Below are positions 47,985-57,325 of a stretch of 64,000 nt of DNA, piece after piece (positions within the stretch are counted from its first letter, which is position 1; the number at the start of each line of letters is the position of its first letter). Below the pieces are notes generated by a model. That model did not search any database and was not told where the DNA came from. It worked only from the letters and a program-made list of their open reading frames with translations. The stretch is from Sphingobacteriia bacterium (GTDB lineage: Bacteria > Bacteroidota > Bacteroidia > Chitinophagales > Chitinophagaceae): NCBI GenBank assembly GCA_004294135.1, contig RDZY01000008.1, positions 5,001 to 69,000 on the forward strand, in the 5' to 3' direction. Made by a program: the position numbers and the translations under genes.

Positions 47985-50498
47985 TTATTGTTTAAATCGG
48001 ATGCTGAGGGAATAATTGGTGAGGGGACTGTAATAATATTTTGCAGGAAATTTTTGGGTGCTTGCATTGGCCGCATCGTACCTTAACTGCTCATATCCAC
48101 CAGTAATAATAGGTCGATTGAATAAGTTGTTGATGCTTAAAAAAGATTGTAGGTAAAGCGACGCTCCCGATTTTTTCTTCAGCAGCCGAAATGAATACCC
48201 AGCAGATACATCGGCTACGAATAAGTTAGGCAATTGTTCTGGAAGAATAATTGCCGACGAGGATTCACCAGCTGGTAGGTTGCGCAATGCTTCATACGTT
48301 CTTCGGAGGGGGTTAAAAGAAATAAAGTGACTGCCCATATAGCTGCCCGTAAAACTGATGAATACATTACGTGGCGATCGGTATTGAATACTCATAGTGA
48401 AGGCTTTCTGCGGAGTACCAGTAATTGGAAAACGATTGATATAGACCAGTCCCTCTTCGGTAATAAAATTTTCAGTATCGATCCTTACTTGGTAATTCGG
48501 TCTGTTGCTGTATTGGTATCGGCCAAAAGCAAGCGCAGCAATTAAGCTTATGGTATTGGTGACTTGGTATTCACCACTAATCGTAGTGCCTATATGCGTT
48601 TGAGCAATATTAGAGAGTGCATAATTTACTAAGTTGCGGTATCCGTCGTGGTAAAAACTCATCACGTCCATACCGTTATAAAATTGAGCCGCATAAATAT
48701 TCACCCTTAATTTTATAGCGGGTGAATTGAGGGTATAACCAGCTTCTATCATCCTGCTTTTTTCCATCGCAATGGCGGACTGTGTTGCATCATTGGTACG
48801 GGGTGAAATAAACCAATCATTCATGAGCGGTGGCTTAGAAAAAATACTGGCGTAACAATAAAAATAATTTCGCCCATTGTGTTTATAAGTGATGCCTGCT
48901 TTAAAAGCATAATCTGAAAAAATATTAGCGGTTGATAATCCAAAAGAATTCAATGGAAAAACTCCATTCCGCACCAAGCCTTCCCGCTGGTATATTACTT
49001 CCTTCAATTCTGCTGCTGCAAATAAATCTAGCTTATTCCATTTATATACTGACTGTGAAAAGACACTGAATTGCTGAATTTTAAATTGATAATCGTATCC
49101 AAAATAATCACCCTTCAACAAAATTCGATCGGGTCGGTTCAGATCATTCTGCCGCGCCATATTATTAGGCGTATTATCATCGGCAAACTGGTTCCAATCA
49201 ATATAGTATTGAGCACCCAATAAATCATTCACTCGCTTTGTATAACGATACAACTGGTATTGGTATCCAATTCTTGCTGTATAATAAAATCTGTCGTTGA
49301 TATTACCAGAGAAGCGACTGAAAAATACCAACCGTTTTTGTTGTTCTACCCGGTCTTCTACTATATATCTAGCACGTTTATCTACAGAACTATTGTGGTT
49401 CACTGCATACATCCGCTGCCAGTCAACCTGCAGCAAAGCAGGGTCGTTTTGCAGGGTAGTCTGAAGGGTATTTTTTAGTAAGGAATCTTGCTGAAAAGAG
49501 GGTAGGTAACGATAGTAATCGGGACGAGGATCAGCAGCATTGAACCAATCCAGCCCCGTTGCATATTTTTCCCCTTTAGAAAATGCGATGCTGGTGACTA
49601 AAAAAGATTGGTCGTTTGGCTTGAACTCATGCGAGAAAATAAGTATGGGAAGGTGAATGAATTGCAGGTTGGCATTCCGAGGTTGTTGCTGCTGCATACC
49701 CCAACTGGGATTGTATTGTTCACTGCCATAGAGTTGAATCATTTCTTTGGTAACAGCAGGAACCCTGGTTGAGTATTGCCGATTACCAATCAAGTTTAAA
49801 GAAAGTAAATGCGTATTTATTTTTTTATCGACCCCTAAGAAATAAGCAATGCTTTGAAACATCGTTCCAACAAATACGGGTTGATTACCCAAACGGGCGC
49901 TGGCACTAAGTGCAAATGCCCATCCTTTTTTATTAAAAGAAACTACTTTTGTAAATGCCAATCGGTACTGATAATTGCGATTAGAAAAGTTGAGGGAGAG
50001 GGTAGTCTGCGGCCATAGTCGCGAAGCTTTTAGTTGAATAAATTGAGCAGATCCCATTGAGCCAAATGCATATTCATTGTCGCGAAGCCCCACTGCCAAC
50101 TGGCTATTATTGGCAACTTCATTTAGCCCACCCCAACTATTCCAATTGGCATTACCATCGGTGAATTGGTTCATAGGAATTTCATTTAGTGCCACGGTAA
50201 ACGCAGACGAAGGCAAACCCCTAGCCCTAAAGCGACGAATGCTGAAATAAAAGGCAGAGGCCGATGTGAACAGGTCTTTGCTGGACTGTAAGATAGAAGG
50301 CGTGAATGAATGATGGGAGTCGCTTTCTTCCGTAGAATGAGCTTCGTCATTCAAGTGAAGATCCAGGCTGCTTTTCCACAGTTCAAAATCAGCACTATCC
50401 GCAAATACGTTCTTCAGCTTCTGCTGAACAGCACGAGATTTGGGTTGACAAGCACCACTAAAAGATAAAAAATAAAATAGGCAATAAATAATTCGCAT
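47985..50498 (-). CDS. TonB-dependent receptor paired with DUF5689 lipoprotein
   Basis: 837 residues from ATG 50498 (MRIIYCLFYFLSFSGA, signal peptide). There is no carboxypeptidase-like or STN domain: a short acidic/His-rich spacer (HLNDEAHSTEESDSHH) leads to a plug (SILQSSKDLFTSASAFYFS ... RARGLPSSAFTVALNEIPMNQ), then a 22-strand-type barrel rich in aromatic strands, ending in NYSLSIRFKQ with the C-terminal strand signature. Forms a pair with the DUF5689 gene and diverges from a secreted nuclease gene. Import of a nucleic-acid-derived ligand is an inference from neighbours. Confidence 0.87.
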   Translation of the reverse strand: MRIIYCLFYFLSFSGACQPKSRAVQQKLKNVFADSADFELWKSSLDLHLNDEAHSTEESDSHHSFTPSILQSSKDLFTSASAFYFSIRRFRARGLPSSAFTVALNEIPMNQFTDGNANWNSWGGLNEVANNSQLAVGLRDNEYAFGSMGSAQFIQLKASRLWPQTTLSLNFSNRNYQYRLAFTKVVSFNKKGWAFALSASARLGNQPVFVGTMFQSIAYFLGVDKKINTHLLSLNLIGNRQYSTRVPAVTKEMIQLYGSEQYNPSWGMQQQQPRNANLQFIHLPILIFSHEFKPNDQSFLVTSIAFSKGEKYATGLDWFNAADPRPDYYRYLPSFQQDSLLKNTLQTTLQNDPALLQVDWQRMYAVNHNSSVDKRARYIVEDRVEQQKRLVFFSRFSGNINDRFYYTARIGYQYQLYRYTKRVNDLLGAQYYIDWNQFADDNTPNNMARQNDLNRPDRILLKGDYFGYDYQFKIQQFSVFSQSVYKWNKLDLFAAAELKEVIYQREGLVRNGVFPLNSFGLSTANIFSDYAFKAGITYKHNGRNYFYCYASIFSKPPLMNDWFISPRTNDATQSAIAMEKSRMIEAGYTLNSPAIKLRVNIYAAQFYNGMDVMSFYHDGYRNLVNYALSNIAQTHIGTTISGEYQVTNTISLIAALAFGRYQYSNRPNYQVRIDTENFITEEGLVYINRFPITGTPQKAFTMSIQYRSPRNVFISFTGSYMGSHFISFNPLRRTYEALRNLPAGESSSAIILPEQLPNLFVADVSAGYSFRLLKKKSGASLYLQSFLSINNLFNRPIITGGYEQLRYDAANASTQKFPAKYYYSPLTNYSLSIRFKQ

Positions 50499-50535
50499 AA
50501 TGATTGATTGAACAACCATTAGGCTACAAACAGAA

Positions 50536-50569
50536 CGAAAGTAAACTAGAATAGCACCTAATGAATCAA
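50536..50569 (-). promoter_or_regulatory. Possible promoter for the receptor gene
   Basis: On the minus strand TTGA (50566-50569), 22-bp spacer, TACTTTCG (50536-50543), one mismatch to TAnnTTTG. About 38 bp before the receptor start. Confidence 0.35.
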
Positions 50570-50664
50570 TATGCGTATAATACCCTATGAAAATACCGTT
50601 ATAAATTGGTTAATCATTGCGGTTTCTACCTAATAAAATAAAGGGAGAAGATTTACTTTAGCCC

Positions 50665-51699
50665 ATGCTTAAATTCATTTTTTTCATCGTGCTTATACTG
50701 GTTGTATCCAATAAGCAATCAGTAAAACGCAGTCCCTTAGTGATTGCATTTTATAATCTAGAAAATTTGTATGACACTATTGATAATCCAATGGTGAGCG
50801 ACGATGAATTTACCCCACAAGGTGCCAAGCAGTATAATGCGGATATTTACCGCGATAAATTATTTAAATTAGCCACGGTTATTAAAGATATTGGCGTGAC
50901 AGATCATACAGCAGGAGCAGCTATTTTAGGTGTTGCTGAAATTGAAAATGATACGGTATTATACGACCTTGTAAGGCATTTTTTATTGCGAGATCGGAAA
51001 TTAAAAATCATTCATTTCGACTCAAAAGATGCGAGGGGAATAGATGTGGGATTGCTTTACAATCCAGCCCTATTTATACCCCATCAAGCCATGCCATTGA
51101 GGGTTGAGTTGCCGGGTAGAACAAAGGAAGCAAGTAGTACTAGGGATATCCTATATGTAAAAGGGAATTTAATGGGAGAAACGGTTCACATTTATGTAAA
51201 TCACTGGCCCAGTAGAAGAGGTGGAGAAGTAAGGTCAGCACCAGCAAGAGCGGCTGCGGCTATTGTATGTCGCAAGCATATTGACTCCATTCTACTTGCA
51301 GTGCCATATGCAAAAATGATTGTGATGGGTGATTTAAACGACAATCCGGTGGACAAAAGTATTCGCAAACAGCTCAATACCAGTGGAAATTTGAGCCACA
51401 CCCAACCCCAGCAGTTATTTAATCCTTGGGAGCAGCACTATAATTTGGGTTATGGCACGTTGGCCAATAGGGATATATGGGGCTTGTTCGATCAGATCCT
51501 GCTTTCTTATGCATTTACTGACACTACTCAAAAGGGATGGCAGTATCAAAAATCAGTCATTTATTCAAAGCCTTTTATGGTAGAAAATAGTGGTAGGTAT
51601 ATGGGATATCCCATACGCACTTGGGATGGAAACAATTACCGAGGTGGATTCAGCGATCATTTTCCAACCTATATTGTGCTGCGTTATATTCCGTTTTAG
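50665..51699 (+). CDS. Secreted endonuclease/exonuclease/phosphatase-family protein
   Basis: 344 residues. N-terminal hydrophobic segment (MLKFIFFIVLILVVSN), signal or anchor. EEP fold: FYNLENLYDT, AILGVAEIEND (metal Glu), VNHWPSRRGG (catalytic His), MGDLNDNPVD (Asp/Asn) and SDHFPTYI (final Asp-His). The set fits metal-dependent phosphodiesterases such as DNase I-like nucleases. Divergent from the DUF5689/TonB pair; a similar neighbourhood occurs in other Bacteroidota, which hints at extracellular nucleic acid or phosphate use. Substrate not provable here. Confidence 0.88.
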   Translation: MLKFIFFIVLILVVSNKQSVKRSPLVIAFYNLENLYDTIDNPMVSDDEFTPQGAKQYNADIYRDKLFKLATVIKDIGVTDHTAGAAILGVAEIENDTVLYDLVRHFLLRDRKLKIIHFDSKDARGIDVGLLYNPALFIPHQAMPLRVELPGRTKEASSTRDILYVKGNLMGETVHIYVNHWPSRRGGEVRSAPARAAAAIVCRKHIDSILLAVPYAKMIVMGDLNDNPVDKSIRKQLNTSGNLSHTQPQQLFNPWEQHYNLGYGTLANRDIWGLFDQILLSYAFTDTTQKGWQYQKSVIYSKPFMVENSGRYMGYPIRTWDGNNYRGGFSDHFPTYIVLRYIPF

Positions 51700-51713
51700 A
51701 AACGGGTAATTAA

Positions 51714-51746
51714 TTTGGGGGAAACGCTAATAATACCTACTTTTAC
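51714..51746 (+). promoter_or_regulatory. Promoter of rpsF-rpsR-rplI
   Basis: TTTG (51714-51717), 20-bp spacer, TACTTTTAC (51738-51746), the -7 differing from TAnnTTTG at one position. Leaves a leader of about 80 nt before rpsF. Confidence 0.62.
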
Positions 51747-51752
51747 AGCCCC

Positions 51753-51787
51753 AAATCTGTTTTTGGCAGATTTTCTCGCTTGCGGGA
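51753..51787 (+). promoter_or_regulatory. Hairpin leader before rpsF
   Basis: AAATCTG (51753-51759) pairs perfectly with CAGATTT (51767-51773) over a 7-nt loop, immediately followed by a second hairpin (51774-51787, TCTC/GGGA with a GCTTGC loop). A candidate autoregulatory leader for the S6/S18 operon; no clear match to the known S6:S18 motif. Confidence 0.45.
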
Positions 51788-51831
51788 ATCCACTGGGAAA
51801 AAACCAATTTTTAACCACAAAAATTCAAGTA

Positions 51832-52185
51832 ATGAACAATTACGAATTGATGGTGATTTTTACACCGGTTTTATCTGAAGAAGATTTTAAAGCTTCACAG
51901 AAAAAATTTCAAGATCTGATTGCCGAACTAGGCGGATCTACGGTGCATACCAATCCTTGGGGATTGAAATCACTCGCTTACCCCATCCAGAAAAAAACCA
52001 CAGGAATTTACTGGGTTCTGGAATTTACACTTCCTGCTCCAGGAATTGAGAAACTGAAAATTCAGTTGTTACGTGACGAACAAGTAATGCGTCACATGAT
52101 TAACCGTCTCGATAAAAACGCCGTCGAGTACAACTATGTCAAAAGAAATGGCGGATTTCCTAAAACTGAAAAAGCGGAGGCATAA
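51832..52185 (+). CDS. rpsF: Ribosomal protein bS6
   Basis: 117 residues from ATG 51832 ([19 protein letters not shown]); the frame continues 39 codons upstream through the promoter and leader, which are not coding. Typical S6 features: [20 protein letters not shown] and the [15 protein letters not shown] region. It binds 16S rRNA together with S18, which follows 2 bp later. Confidence 0.97.
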   Translation: MNNYELMVIFTPVLSEEDFKASQKKFQDLIAELGGSTVHTNPWGLKSLAYPIQKKTTGIYWVLEFTLPAPGIEKLKIQLLRDEQVMRHMINRLDKNAVEYNYVKRNGGFPKTEKAEA

Positions 52186-52187
52186 TC

Positions 52188-52451
52188 ATGGCAAAGAATG
52201 AAATTAAATACCTGACCGCAATTAAGCAGGAGAAGCCCAAGAAGAAATTTTGTCGCTTCAAGAAATACGGTATTAAATATGTGGATTACAAAGACATTGA
52301 ATTCTTAAAAAAATTCATTAATGAACAAGGTAAGTTATTACCGCGTCGTTTGTCTGGTAATTCTTTAAAGTACCAGCGTAAAGTTTCTGATGCAGTAAAG
52401 AAAGCCCGTCAAATGTCGTTGCTTCCTTTCGTAACAGATTTATTGAAATAG
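52188..52451 (+). CDS. rpsR: Ribosomal protein bS18
   Basis: 87 residues. S18 signature: [18 protein letters not shown], then [22 protein letters not shown] and [21 protein letters not shown]. Partner of S6 on the 30S platform. Start overlaps the S6 transcript by 2-bp spacing. Confidence 0.98.
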   Translation: MAKNEIKYLTAIKQEKPKKKFCRFKKYGIKYVDYKDIEFLKKFINEQGKLLPRRLSGNSLKYQRKVSDAVKKARQMSLLPFVTDLLK

Positions 52452-52541
52452 AATCATTAGTTAACCATCCCTAATCACGTTGCAAGCGTGAGACAGTCAA
52501 ATCAAAATACCCGATTGGGCGCTGGGACTAAAAAATAAAAT

Positions 52542-52988
52542 ATGCAAGTAATATTAATTCAAGACGTAGACAATTTGGGCGGTAAGTCTGAACTGGTTAA
52601 CGTAAAAAACGGTTATGCCCGTAATTTTTTAATCCCACAGAAATTTGCTATTGAAGCAAGTCCCTCTAACTTAAAGCAACTGGAAGAAAAGCTGAAAGTA
52701 AAAGCAAAGAAAGAAGCGGCTATGTTGGCAGAAATCAACAAAGTAATTGGGGTATTAAAATCATCCCCAGTTAAAGTGGGTGCAAAGACTGGTACCAGTG
52801 GTAAGATTTTTGGAGCAGTTACTTCATTACAAATTACCCGTGCAATTCGTGACCAAAAAGGTTATGAAATTGATCGCAAGCGCATCACTATTAACAATGA
52901 AGTGAAGGAATTGGGTACTTATACAGCTACTATTGATTTTGGTAATGGCAACAATACCGAGATTGAGTTTGAAGTAATTGGTGAATAA
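52542..52988 (+). CDS. rplI: Ribosomal protein bL9
   Basis: 148 residues. N-terminal domain MQVILIQDVDNLGGKSELV with VKNGYARNFLIPQKFA, connecting helix LKQLEEKLKVKAKKEAAML and the C-terminal domain GKIFGAVTSLQITRAI. Stabilises the 50S subunit near L1. The 90-bp gap after rpsR holds only a small TCACG/CGTGA hairpin (near 52475-52492) and no promoter I can see. Confidence 0.97.
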   Translation: MQVILIQDVDNLGGKSELVNVKNGYARNFLIPQKFAIEASPSNLKQLEEKLKVKAKKEAAMLAEINKVIGVLKSSPVKVGAKTGTSGKIFGAVTSLQITRAIRDQKGYEIDRKRITINNEVKELGTYTATIDFGNGNNTEIEFEVIGE

Positions 52989-53010
52989 CCCCACTTGTTT
53001 TAATCTAATT

Positions 53011-53040
53011 AAGAGCCACTGTAGATACAGTGGCTCTTTT
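53011..53040 (+). terminator. Terminator of the rpsF operon
   Basis: AAGAGCCACTGTA (53011-53023) and TACAGTGGCTCTT (53026-53038) form a perfect 13-bp palindrome, followed by TT. Strong intrinsic terminator. Confidence 0.92.
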
Positions 53041-53090
53041 CATTTGTAGCAGAAATAAATGATTTTTTTGAAAAAAATGCCAAAATCAAT

Positions 53091-53169
53091 AAAAACCCTA
53101 TCTTTAACCGTCCAAATGCAGAAGTTCCAGTTCTCAGAACGTTTTCACGTAAATGGTTCAGGGTTTTTG
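53091..53169 (+). promoter_or_regulatory. Leader region of the RRM gene with long-range pairing
   Basis: AAAAACCCT (53091-53099) is complementary to AGGGTTTTT (53161-53169), closing a 61-nt loop that contains a smaller GTTCT-C-AGAAC palindrome. TATCTTTA at 53099-53106 is a possible -7 element, which would place part of the first arm in the promoter. A leader of about 100 nt before the start suggests post-transcriptional control, for example by temperature. Confidence 0.4.
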
Positions 53170-53216
53170 GTTACTGATTTCGCTTTGGTTTTTTTGATCA
53201 CTTAATTTCTTTAAAA

Positions 53217-53648
53217 ATGAACATTTACGTTGGAAATCTAAACTGGAATATGTCCAGTGAAGACCTGCAAAACCTGTTTGCTCCCTATGGTGAAGTAAGC
53301 AGTGCAAAAATCGTTACCGACAAATTTAACAACGACCGTAGCAAAGGCTTTGGTTTCGTTGAAATGGCTGATGATGAAGCCGCTCGTGCTGCTATTGCTG
53401 CTCTACATGACAATGATGTTATGGATCGCAAAATAGTAGTAAACGAATCTACCCCTCGCCCAGAAGGTGATAGAGGTGGATACAAGAAGAAGCCCTACGG
53501 TGGTGGCGGCGGCGGAAGTCGTGGCGGTAGTGGCGGTGGATACGGCGGTGGCGGTGGTGGAAATCGCAGCGGCGGCGGTGGATACGGTGGCGGTAATCGC
53601 GATCGTGGAAACAGCGGCGGCGGTGGCGGTGGCTACAACAGATATTAA
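53217..53648 (+). CDS. Glycine-rich RNA-binding protein (RRM)
   Basis: 143 residues. A single RRM at 1-80 with RNP2 IYVGNL (3-8) and RNP1 KGFGFVEM (43-50), intact aromatic positions, then a tail of about 60 residues made of Gly-Gly-Gly, Arg and Tyr repeats. Similar proteins in cyanobacteria and Bacteroidota are cold- or stress-linked RNA chaperones. Own transcription unit with terminator. The tail DNA is a GGC-rich low-complexity stretch. Confidence 0.95.
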   Translation: MNIYVGNLNWNMSSEDLQNLFAPYGEVSSAKIVTDKFNNDRSKGFGFVEMADDEAARAAIAALHDNDVMDRKIVVNESTPRPEGDRGGYKKKPYGGGGGGSRGGSGGGYGGGGGGNRSGGGGYGGGNRDRGNSGGGGGGYNRY

Positions 53649-53670
53649 TCTATTCAACCCGTTGATTGAT

Positions 53671-53702
53671 AAGTCCCGCAACAAAATTGCGGGACTTTTT
53701 TA
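53671..53702 (+). terminator. Terminator of the RRM gene
   Basis: AAGTCCCGCAA (53671-53681), loop CAAAA, TTGCGGGACTT (53687-53697), then a T-run. 11-bp perfect stem. Confidence 0.92.
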
Positions 53703-53757
53703 TGTTTACTATTGAACAAATAAATTGTGAAGTACTTTGATACTCTACTTTTAAATG

Positions 53758-54972
53758 CTATGCTTCTATGGCTGCGATACCCGGCAATATTTTTCCTTCA
53801 AAATATTCCAGCATAGCGCCGCCGCCCGTACTTACATAGCTGACTTCATTGGCAAAACCAAACTGGTTAACTGCAGCCACACTATCTCCACCGCCCACGA
53901 GACTAAATGCACCGTCTGCAGTTGCTGCTGCCACAGCTACGGCAATTGCTTTGGTACCGTGTTGAAATTTCTCCATCTCAAACACGCCCATGGGGCCATT
54001 CCATAAAATGGTTTTTGACCGCTTAATTACATTGCTGAATTGTTCAGCCGCATTGGGTCCAATATCCAAACCCATCCAACCAGCTGGTATCAGGTCAGAA
54101 GGTGCGGTAGAGGTATTTGCATCAGCCGCAAAATTATCAGCTATAATGCTATCACCTGGCAAATGAATACATACTCCTTGTTCTTCGGCTTTCTTTAAAA
54201 TAGCCATAGCAGTTTCTAGTCGATCATCTTCACAAAGGCTTTTTCCAATCTGCCCACCCATTGCTTTCATAAAAGTATAAGCCATTCCTCCACCAATAAT
54301 AATATCCGTAGCGCGTGCAAGTAAATTCTCAATTATCAAGATTTTATCACTCACTTTTGCACCACCAATAATAGCCGTAAAGGGCTTCTCGGCTTTATGC
54401 AAAACAATTTCAGCGGACTTTACTTCACTTTCCATTAATAGACCAAACATTTTTTTATCTTTCGCAAAAAACTGCGCAATTACGGCTGTAGAAGCATGGG
54501 CTCGGTGAGCAGTACCAAAAGCATCGTTGATATATACATTTCCGAGCTTACTTAATTTTTCTGCGAATGCAGGATCACCTTTTTCTTCTTCATTATAGAA
54601 TCTTAAATTCTCAAGTAATAATACTTCCCCACCCTTTAATGAAGCAGCTTTATTAATAGCTTCATCACCAATACAATCATTGGCAAATTGAATGAGTACT
54701 TCCTTATCCATTGCTTTACTGATAAGCATTTGCAGGTGGGCAACAATATGAATAAGAGAGGATTTCTCTTCGGGACCATCTTTTGGCCGCCCTAAGTGAC
54801 TCATTAATACCACACTGCCCCGATCTTTTAAAATCTTAGTAATGGTTGGTATTGCAGCTCTGATGCGGTTATCATCTCCAACTGCAAAAGTTTGTTTATC
54901 AATAGGCACGTTAAAATCTACCCGAATTAAGGCACGTACTCCTGAAAAATTATAGGATGAAAAGTTGCTCAT
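53758..54972 (-). CDS. pgk: Phosphoglycerate kinase
   Basis: 404 residues from ATG 54972 ([11 protein letters not shown]); the further N-terminal extension is not credible. PGK signature [21 protein letters not shown] and the C-terminal nucleotide-binding [20 protein letters not shown]. Transfers phosphate between 1,3-bisphosphoglycerate and ADP. Sits directly downstream of gap but behind a terminator, so probably separately transcribed. Confidence 0.98.
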   Translation of the reverse strand: MSNFSSYNFSGVRALIRVDFNVPIDKQTFAVGDDNRIRAAIPTITKILKDRGSVVLMSHLGRPKDGPEEKSSLIHIVAHLQMLISKAMDKEVLIQFANDCIGDEAINKAASLKGGEVLLLENLRFYNEEEKGDPAFAEKLSKLGNVYINDAFGTAHRAHASTAVIAQFFAKDKKMFGLLMESEVKSAEIVLHKAEKPFTAIIGGAKVSDKILIIENLLARATDIIIGGGMAYTFMKAMGGQIGKSLCEDDRLETAMAILKKAEEQGVCIHLPGDSIIADNFAADANTSTAPSDLIPAGWMGLDIGPNAAEQFSNVIKRSKTILWNGPMGVFEMEKFQHGTKAIAVAVAAATADGAFSLVGGGDSVAAVNQFGFANEVSYVSTGGGAMLEYFEGKILPGIAAIEA

Positions 54973-55040
54973 ATTTGATTGTTTGTATTTGCATTGGCAA
55001 GTTAACCAAAAGATCAACTTGTTGTTTATTTTATGGCATT

Positions 55041-55076
55041 AAAAAGCCGCTCCGTTTTAGGGAAGCGGCTTTAAAA
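55041..55076 (-). terminator. Terminator between gap and pgk
   Basis: AAAGCCGCT (55043-55051) pairs with AGCGGCTTT (55064-55072), with further CC/GG pairing across a short bulge. A-runs on the plus strand at both sides give T-runs in either direction, so it may be bidirectional. It follows gap by about 18 bp. Confidence 0.85.
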
Positions 55077-55089
55077 ATATAGCTTAATA

Positions 55090-56115
<1,026 letters not shown>

Positions 56116-56144
56116 TTAGTTTGAATAATTAGCTGATAAGGATG

Positions 56145-56152
56145 CAAAATTA
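56145..56152 (-). promoter_or_regulatory. -7 element for gap
   Basis: On the minus strand TAATTTTG followed by C matches TAnnTTTGC, 41 bp before the gap start. A TTTG lies 13 bp further, closer than the usual spacing. Confidence 0.5.
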
Positions 56153-56264
56153 CAATTTATCACAGCAAAAAGCTATATTTTTTACATTAAATGCTTAATG
56201 TAACTCTAAATTTATGTTGGCTAATCACTAATATGAAGCATTTACATATAAAAGAATAAAAAAG

Positions 56265-56296
56265 TTTGGCAGAAAACCCGCTGACACCTATTTTTG
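56265..56296 (+). promoter_or_regulatory. Promoter for tRNA-Glu
   Basis: TTTG (56265-56268), 20-bp spacer, TATTTTTG (56289-56296) followed by C: an exact match to the Bacteroidota promoter. Transcription would begin about 13 bp before the tRNA. Confidence 0.85.
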
Positions 56297-56315
56297 CAAC
56301 CCGAAAGAACAATAT

Positions 56316-56387
56316 GGCCGGTTCGTCTATCGGTTAGGACAGCCCCCTTTCACGGGGCAAAGACGGGTTCGATTCCCGTACCGGCTA
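56316..56387 (+). tRNA. tRNA-Glu (anticodon UUC)
   Basis: 72-nt cloverleaf. Acceptor GGCCGGT pairs with ACCGGCT (first pair G-U); anticodon stem GCCCC/GGGGC encloses the loop CUUUCAC with anticodon UUC at 56349-56351; the T-arm contains GGGTTCGATTCCC. Discriminator A at 56387. CCA is not encoded (the next bases are CAA), so it must be added after transcription, as in other Bacteroidota. Confidence 0.97.
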
Positions 56388-56389
56388 CA

Positions 56390-56420
56390 AACGCCTTTTC
56401 AACGAAGTTGAAGAGGCGTT
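56390..56420 (+). terminator. 14-bp hairpin after tRNA-Glu, GAA loop
   Basis: Fourteen bases (56390-56403) pair with 56407-56420, with one T-G pair, around a GAA loop; CTTCATTT follows. It is the natural terminator or 3' processing signal of the tRNA transcript, although the T-run is poor. Confidence 0.7.
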
Positions 56421-56625
56421 CTTCATTTGGAGACGACCCAAGCTTGCTTGAGGGCGTTGACAAATGGAGAACGACTGCAACAGCGAAGCTGGTGCAAAGG
56501 CTTTGGGTAAATCCACATTTTGGGAAGTCGGCGAAACAAAGTGAGGCCGACAGTCCCGTAATAAAAAGACAACGAGCGAAGCGAAGTTGGCAGTCCCGAG
56601 GGCTTGCTTAAGGGCGTTGACAAAA
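56421..56625 (+). other. Hairpin array downstream of tRNA-Glu, candidate structured RNA or repeat element
   Basis: No gene is credible here. Successive short hairpins: CAAG-CTTG-CTTG (56439-56450); TGCA-A-CAGC-GAA-GCTG-G-TGCA (56476-56496); GTCGGC/GCCGAC at 56527-56551, with GGGA/TCCC extending it to 56522-56557; and CAAC-GA-GC-GAA-GC-GAA-GTTG (56570-56589). With the tRNA hairpin, three are capped by GAA. The octamer CAGTCCCG occurs twice (56551-56558, 56591-56598). Could be a structured RNA, an attachment-site-like leftover or a degenerate repetitive element. Confidence 0.5.
56442..56624 (+). repeat. 23-bp near-perfect direct repeats flanking the hairpin array
   Basis: Bases 56442-56464 and 56602-56624 are identical except for one position (G versus A at the ninth base). 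Both begin GCTTGCTT and end GGGCGTTGACAAA. Spacing is 160 bp, start to start. Confidence 0.85.
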
Positions 56626-56767
56626 TATTATATGGCATTTATGTAGAAAACCCACGATAAGAATAGATATTAGTGGTATAATTTATAAGTTAATTGAAAA
56701 ATATGACTTCGTTTTAATATCGCCTGAAATTTTAAAACAAGTGATAAACTAGTTTATAAGCGGCCAC
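56626..56767. other. Intergenic stretch before cdd, no feature seen
   Basis: AT-rich, with no recognisable gene or terminator apart from the poor A/T stretch downstream of the cdd stop. Confidence 0.4.
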
Positions 56768-57253
56768 TTATTTCAAATCATCTCCCGTAAAACTCAATGG
56801 CAGTAACATTCCCGCATTCGGTATCACAAATACTTTTCCATCCATGCCGCCCATAATTAACCGTATCGGATGCTTCTGCCGCATCTCATACTCTAATAAT
56901 GTTTGCCTACAAATTCCACAAGGTGAAATGGGCCTATTGCTTTTCCCATTCAAATTGTGATAACTGATGGCTATTGTTTTTATTTGCGTATTAAAATATA
57001 TGGATGATATGGCCGACAATAACACCCGCTCTGCACACAACCCTACGGGATAGCTTGCATTTTCTTGATTACTCCCTTGTACTATTTCGCCGTTTGCCAA
57101 TAAAGCGACTGCACCCACCTGAAAATCAGAATAAGGCGCATAAGCAGTCTCGGTTACCACCCTAGCTTTCTCTAATAGTATAATATCCTCCTTTTCTAAG
57201 CTTTTTACTGATGGGTACACTTCGTATTCAAATTGCACTGCTTTCTTCTTCAT
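56768..57253 (-). CDS. cdd: Cytidine deaminase
   Basis: 161 residues from ATG 57253 (MKKKAVQFEYEVY); the longer frame from 57322 is excluded because it would begin just inside the lepB stop region. Zinc motifs: CAERVLLSA (the Glu acts as proton shuttle) and PCGICRQTL. Small homotetrameric type of CDA by length. Deaminates cytidine and deoxycytidine in pyrimidine salvage. Behind lepB by 72 bp. Confidence 0.95.
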   Translation of the reverse strand: MKKKAVQFEYEVYPSVKSLEKEDIILLEKARVVTETAYAPYSDFQVGAVALLANGEIVQGSNQENASYPVGLCAERVLLSAISSIYFNTQIKTIAISYHNLNGKSNRPISPCGICRQTLLEYEMRQKHPIRLIMGGMDGKVFVIPNAGMLLPLSFTGDDLK

Positions 57254-57325
57254 ACTTACCTTTTTTACAAAAAAGTCTCCCCCACTTTCGCAGAGAAGAC
57301 CCTTTCGTAATTCAATATACAAATT

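Noticed and set aside
53403..53684. Minus-strand and plus-strand frames in the Gly-rich tail of the RRM gene
   Set aside because: Ala/Thr/Val-rich products arise from the GGC repeats in other frames.
56294..56611. Open reading frame of 105 codons over the tRNA-Glu gene and hairpin array
   Set aside because: It runs through the tRNA, lacks an RBS, and its composition is that of repeats; the tRNA and hairpins explain the sequence.
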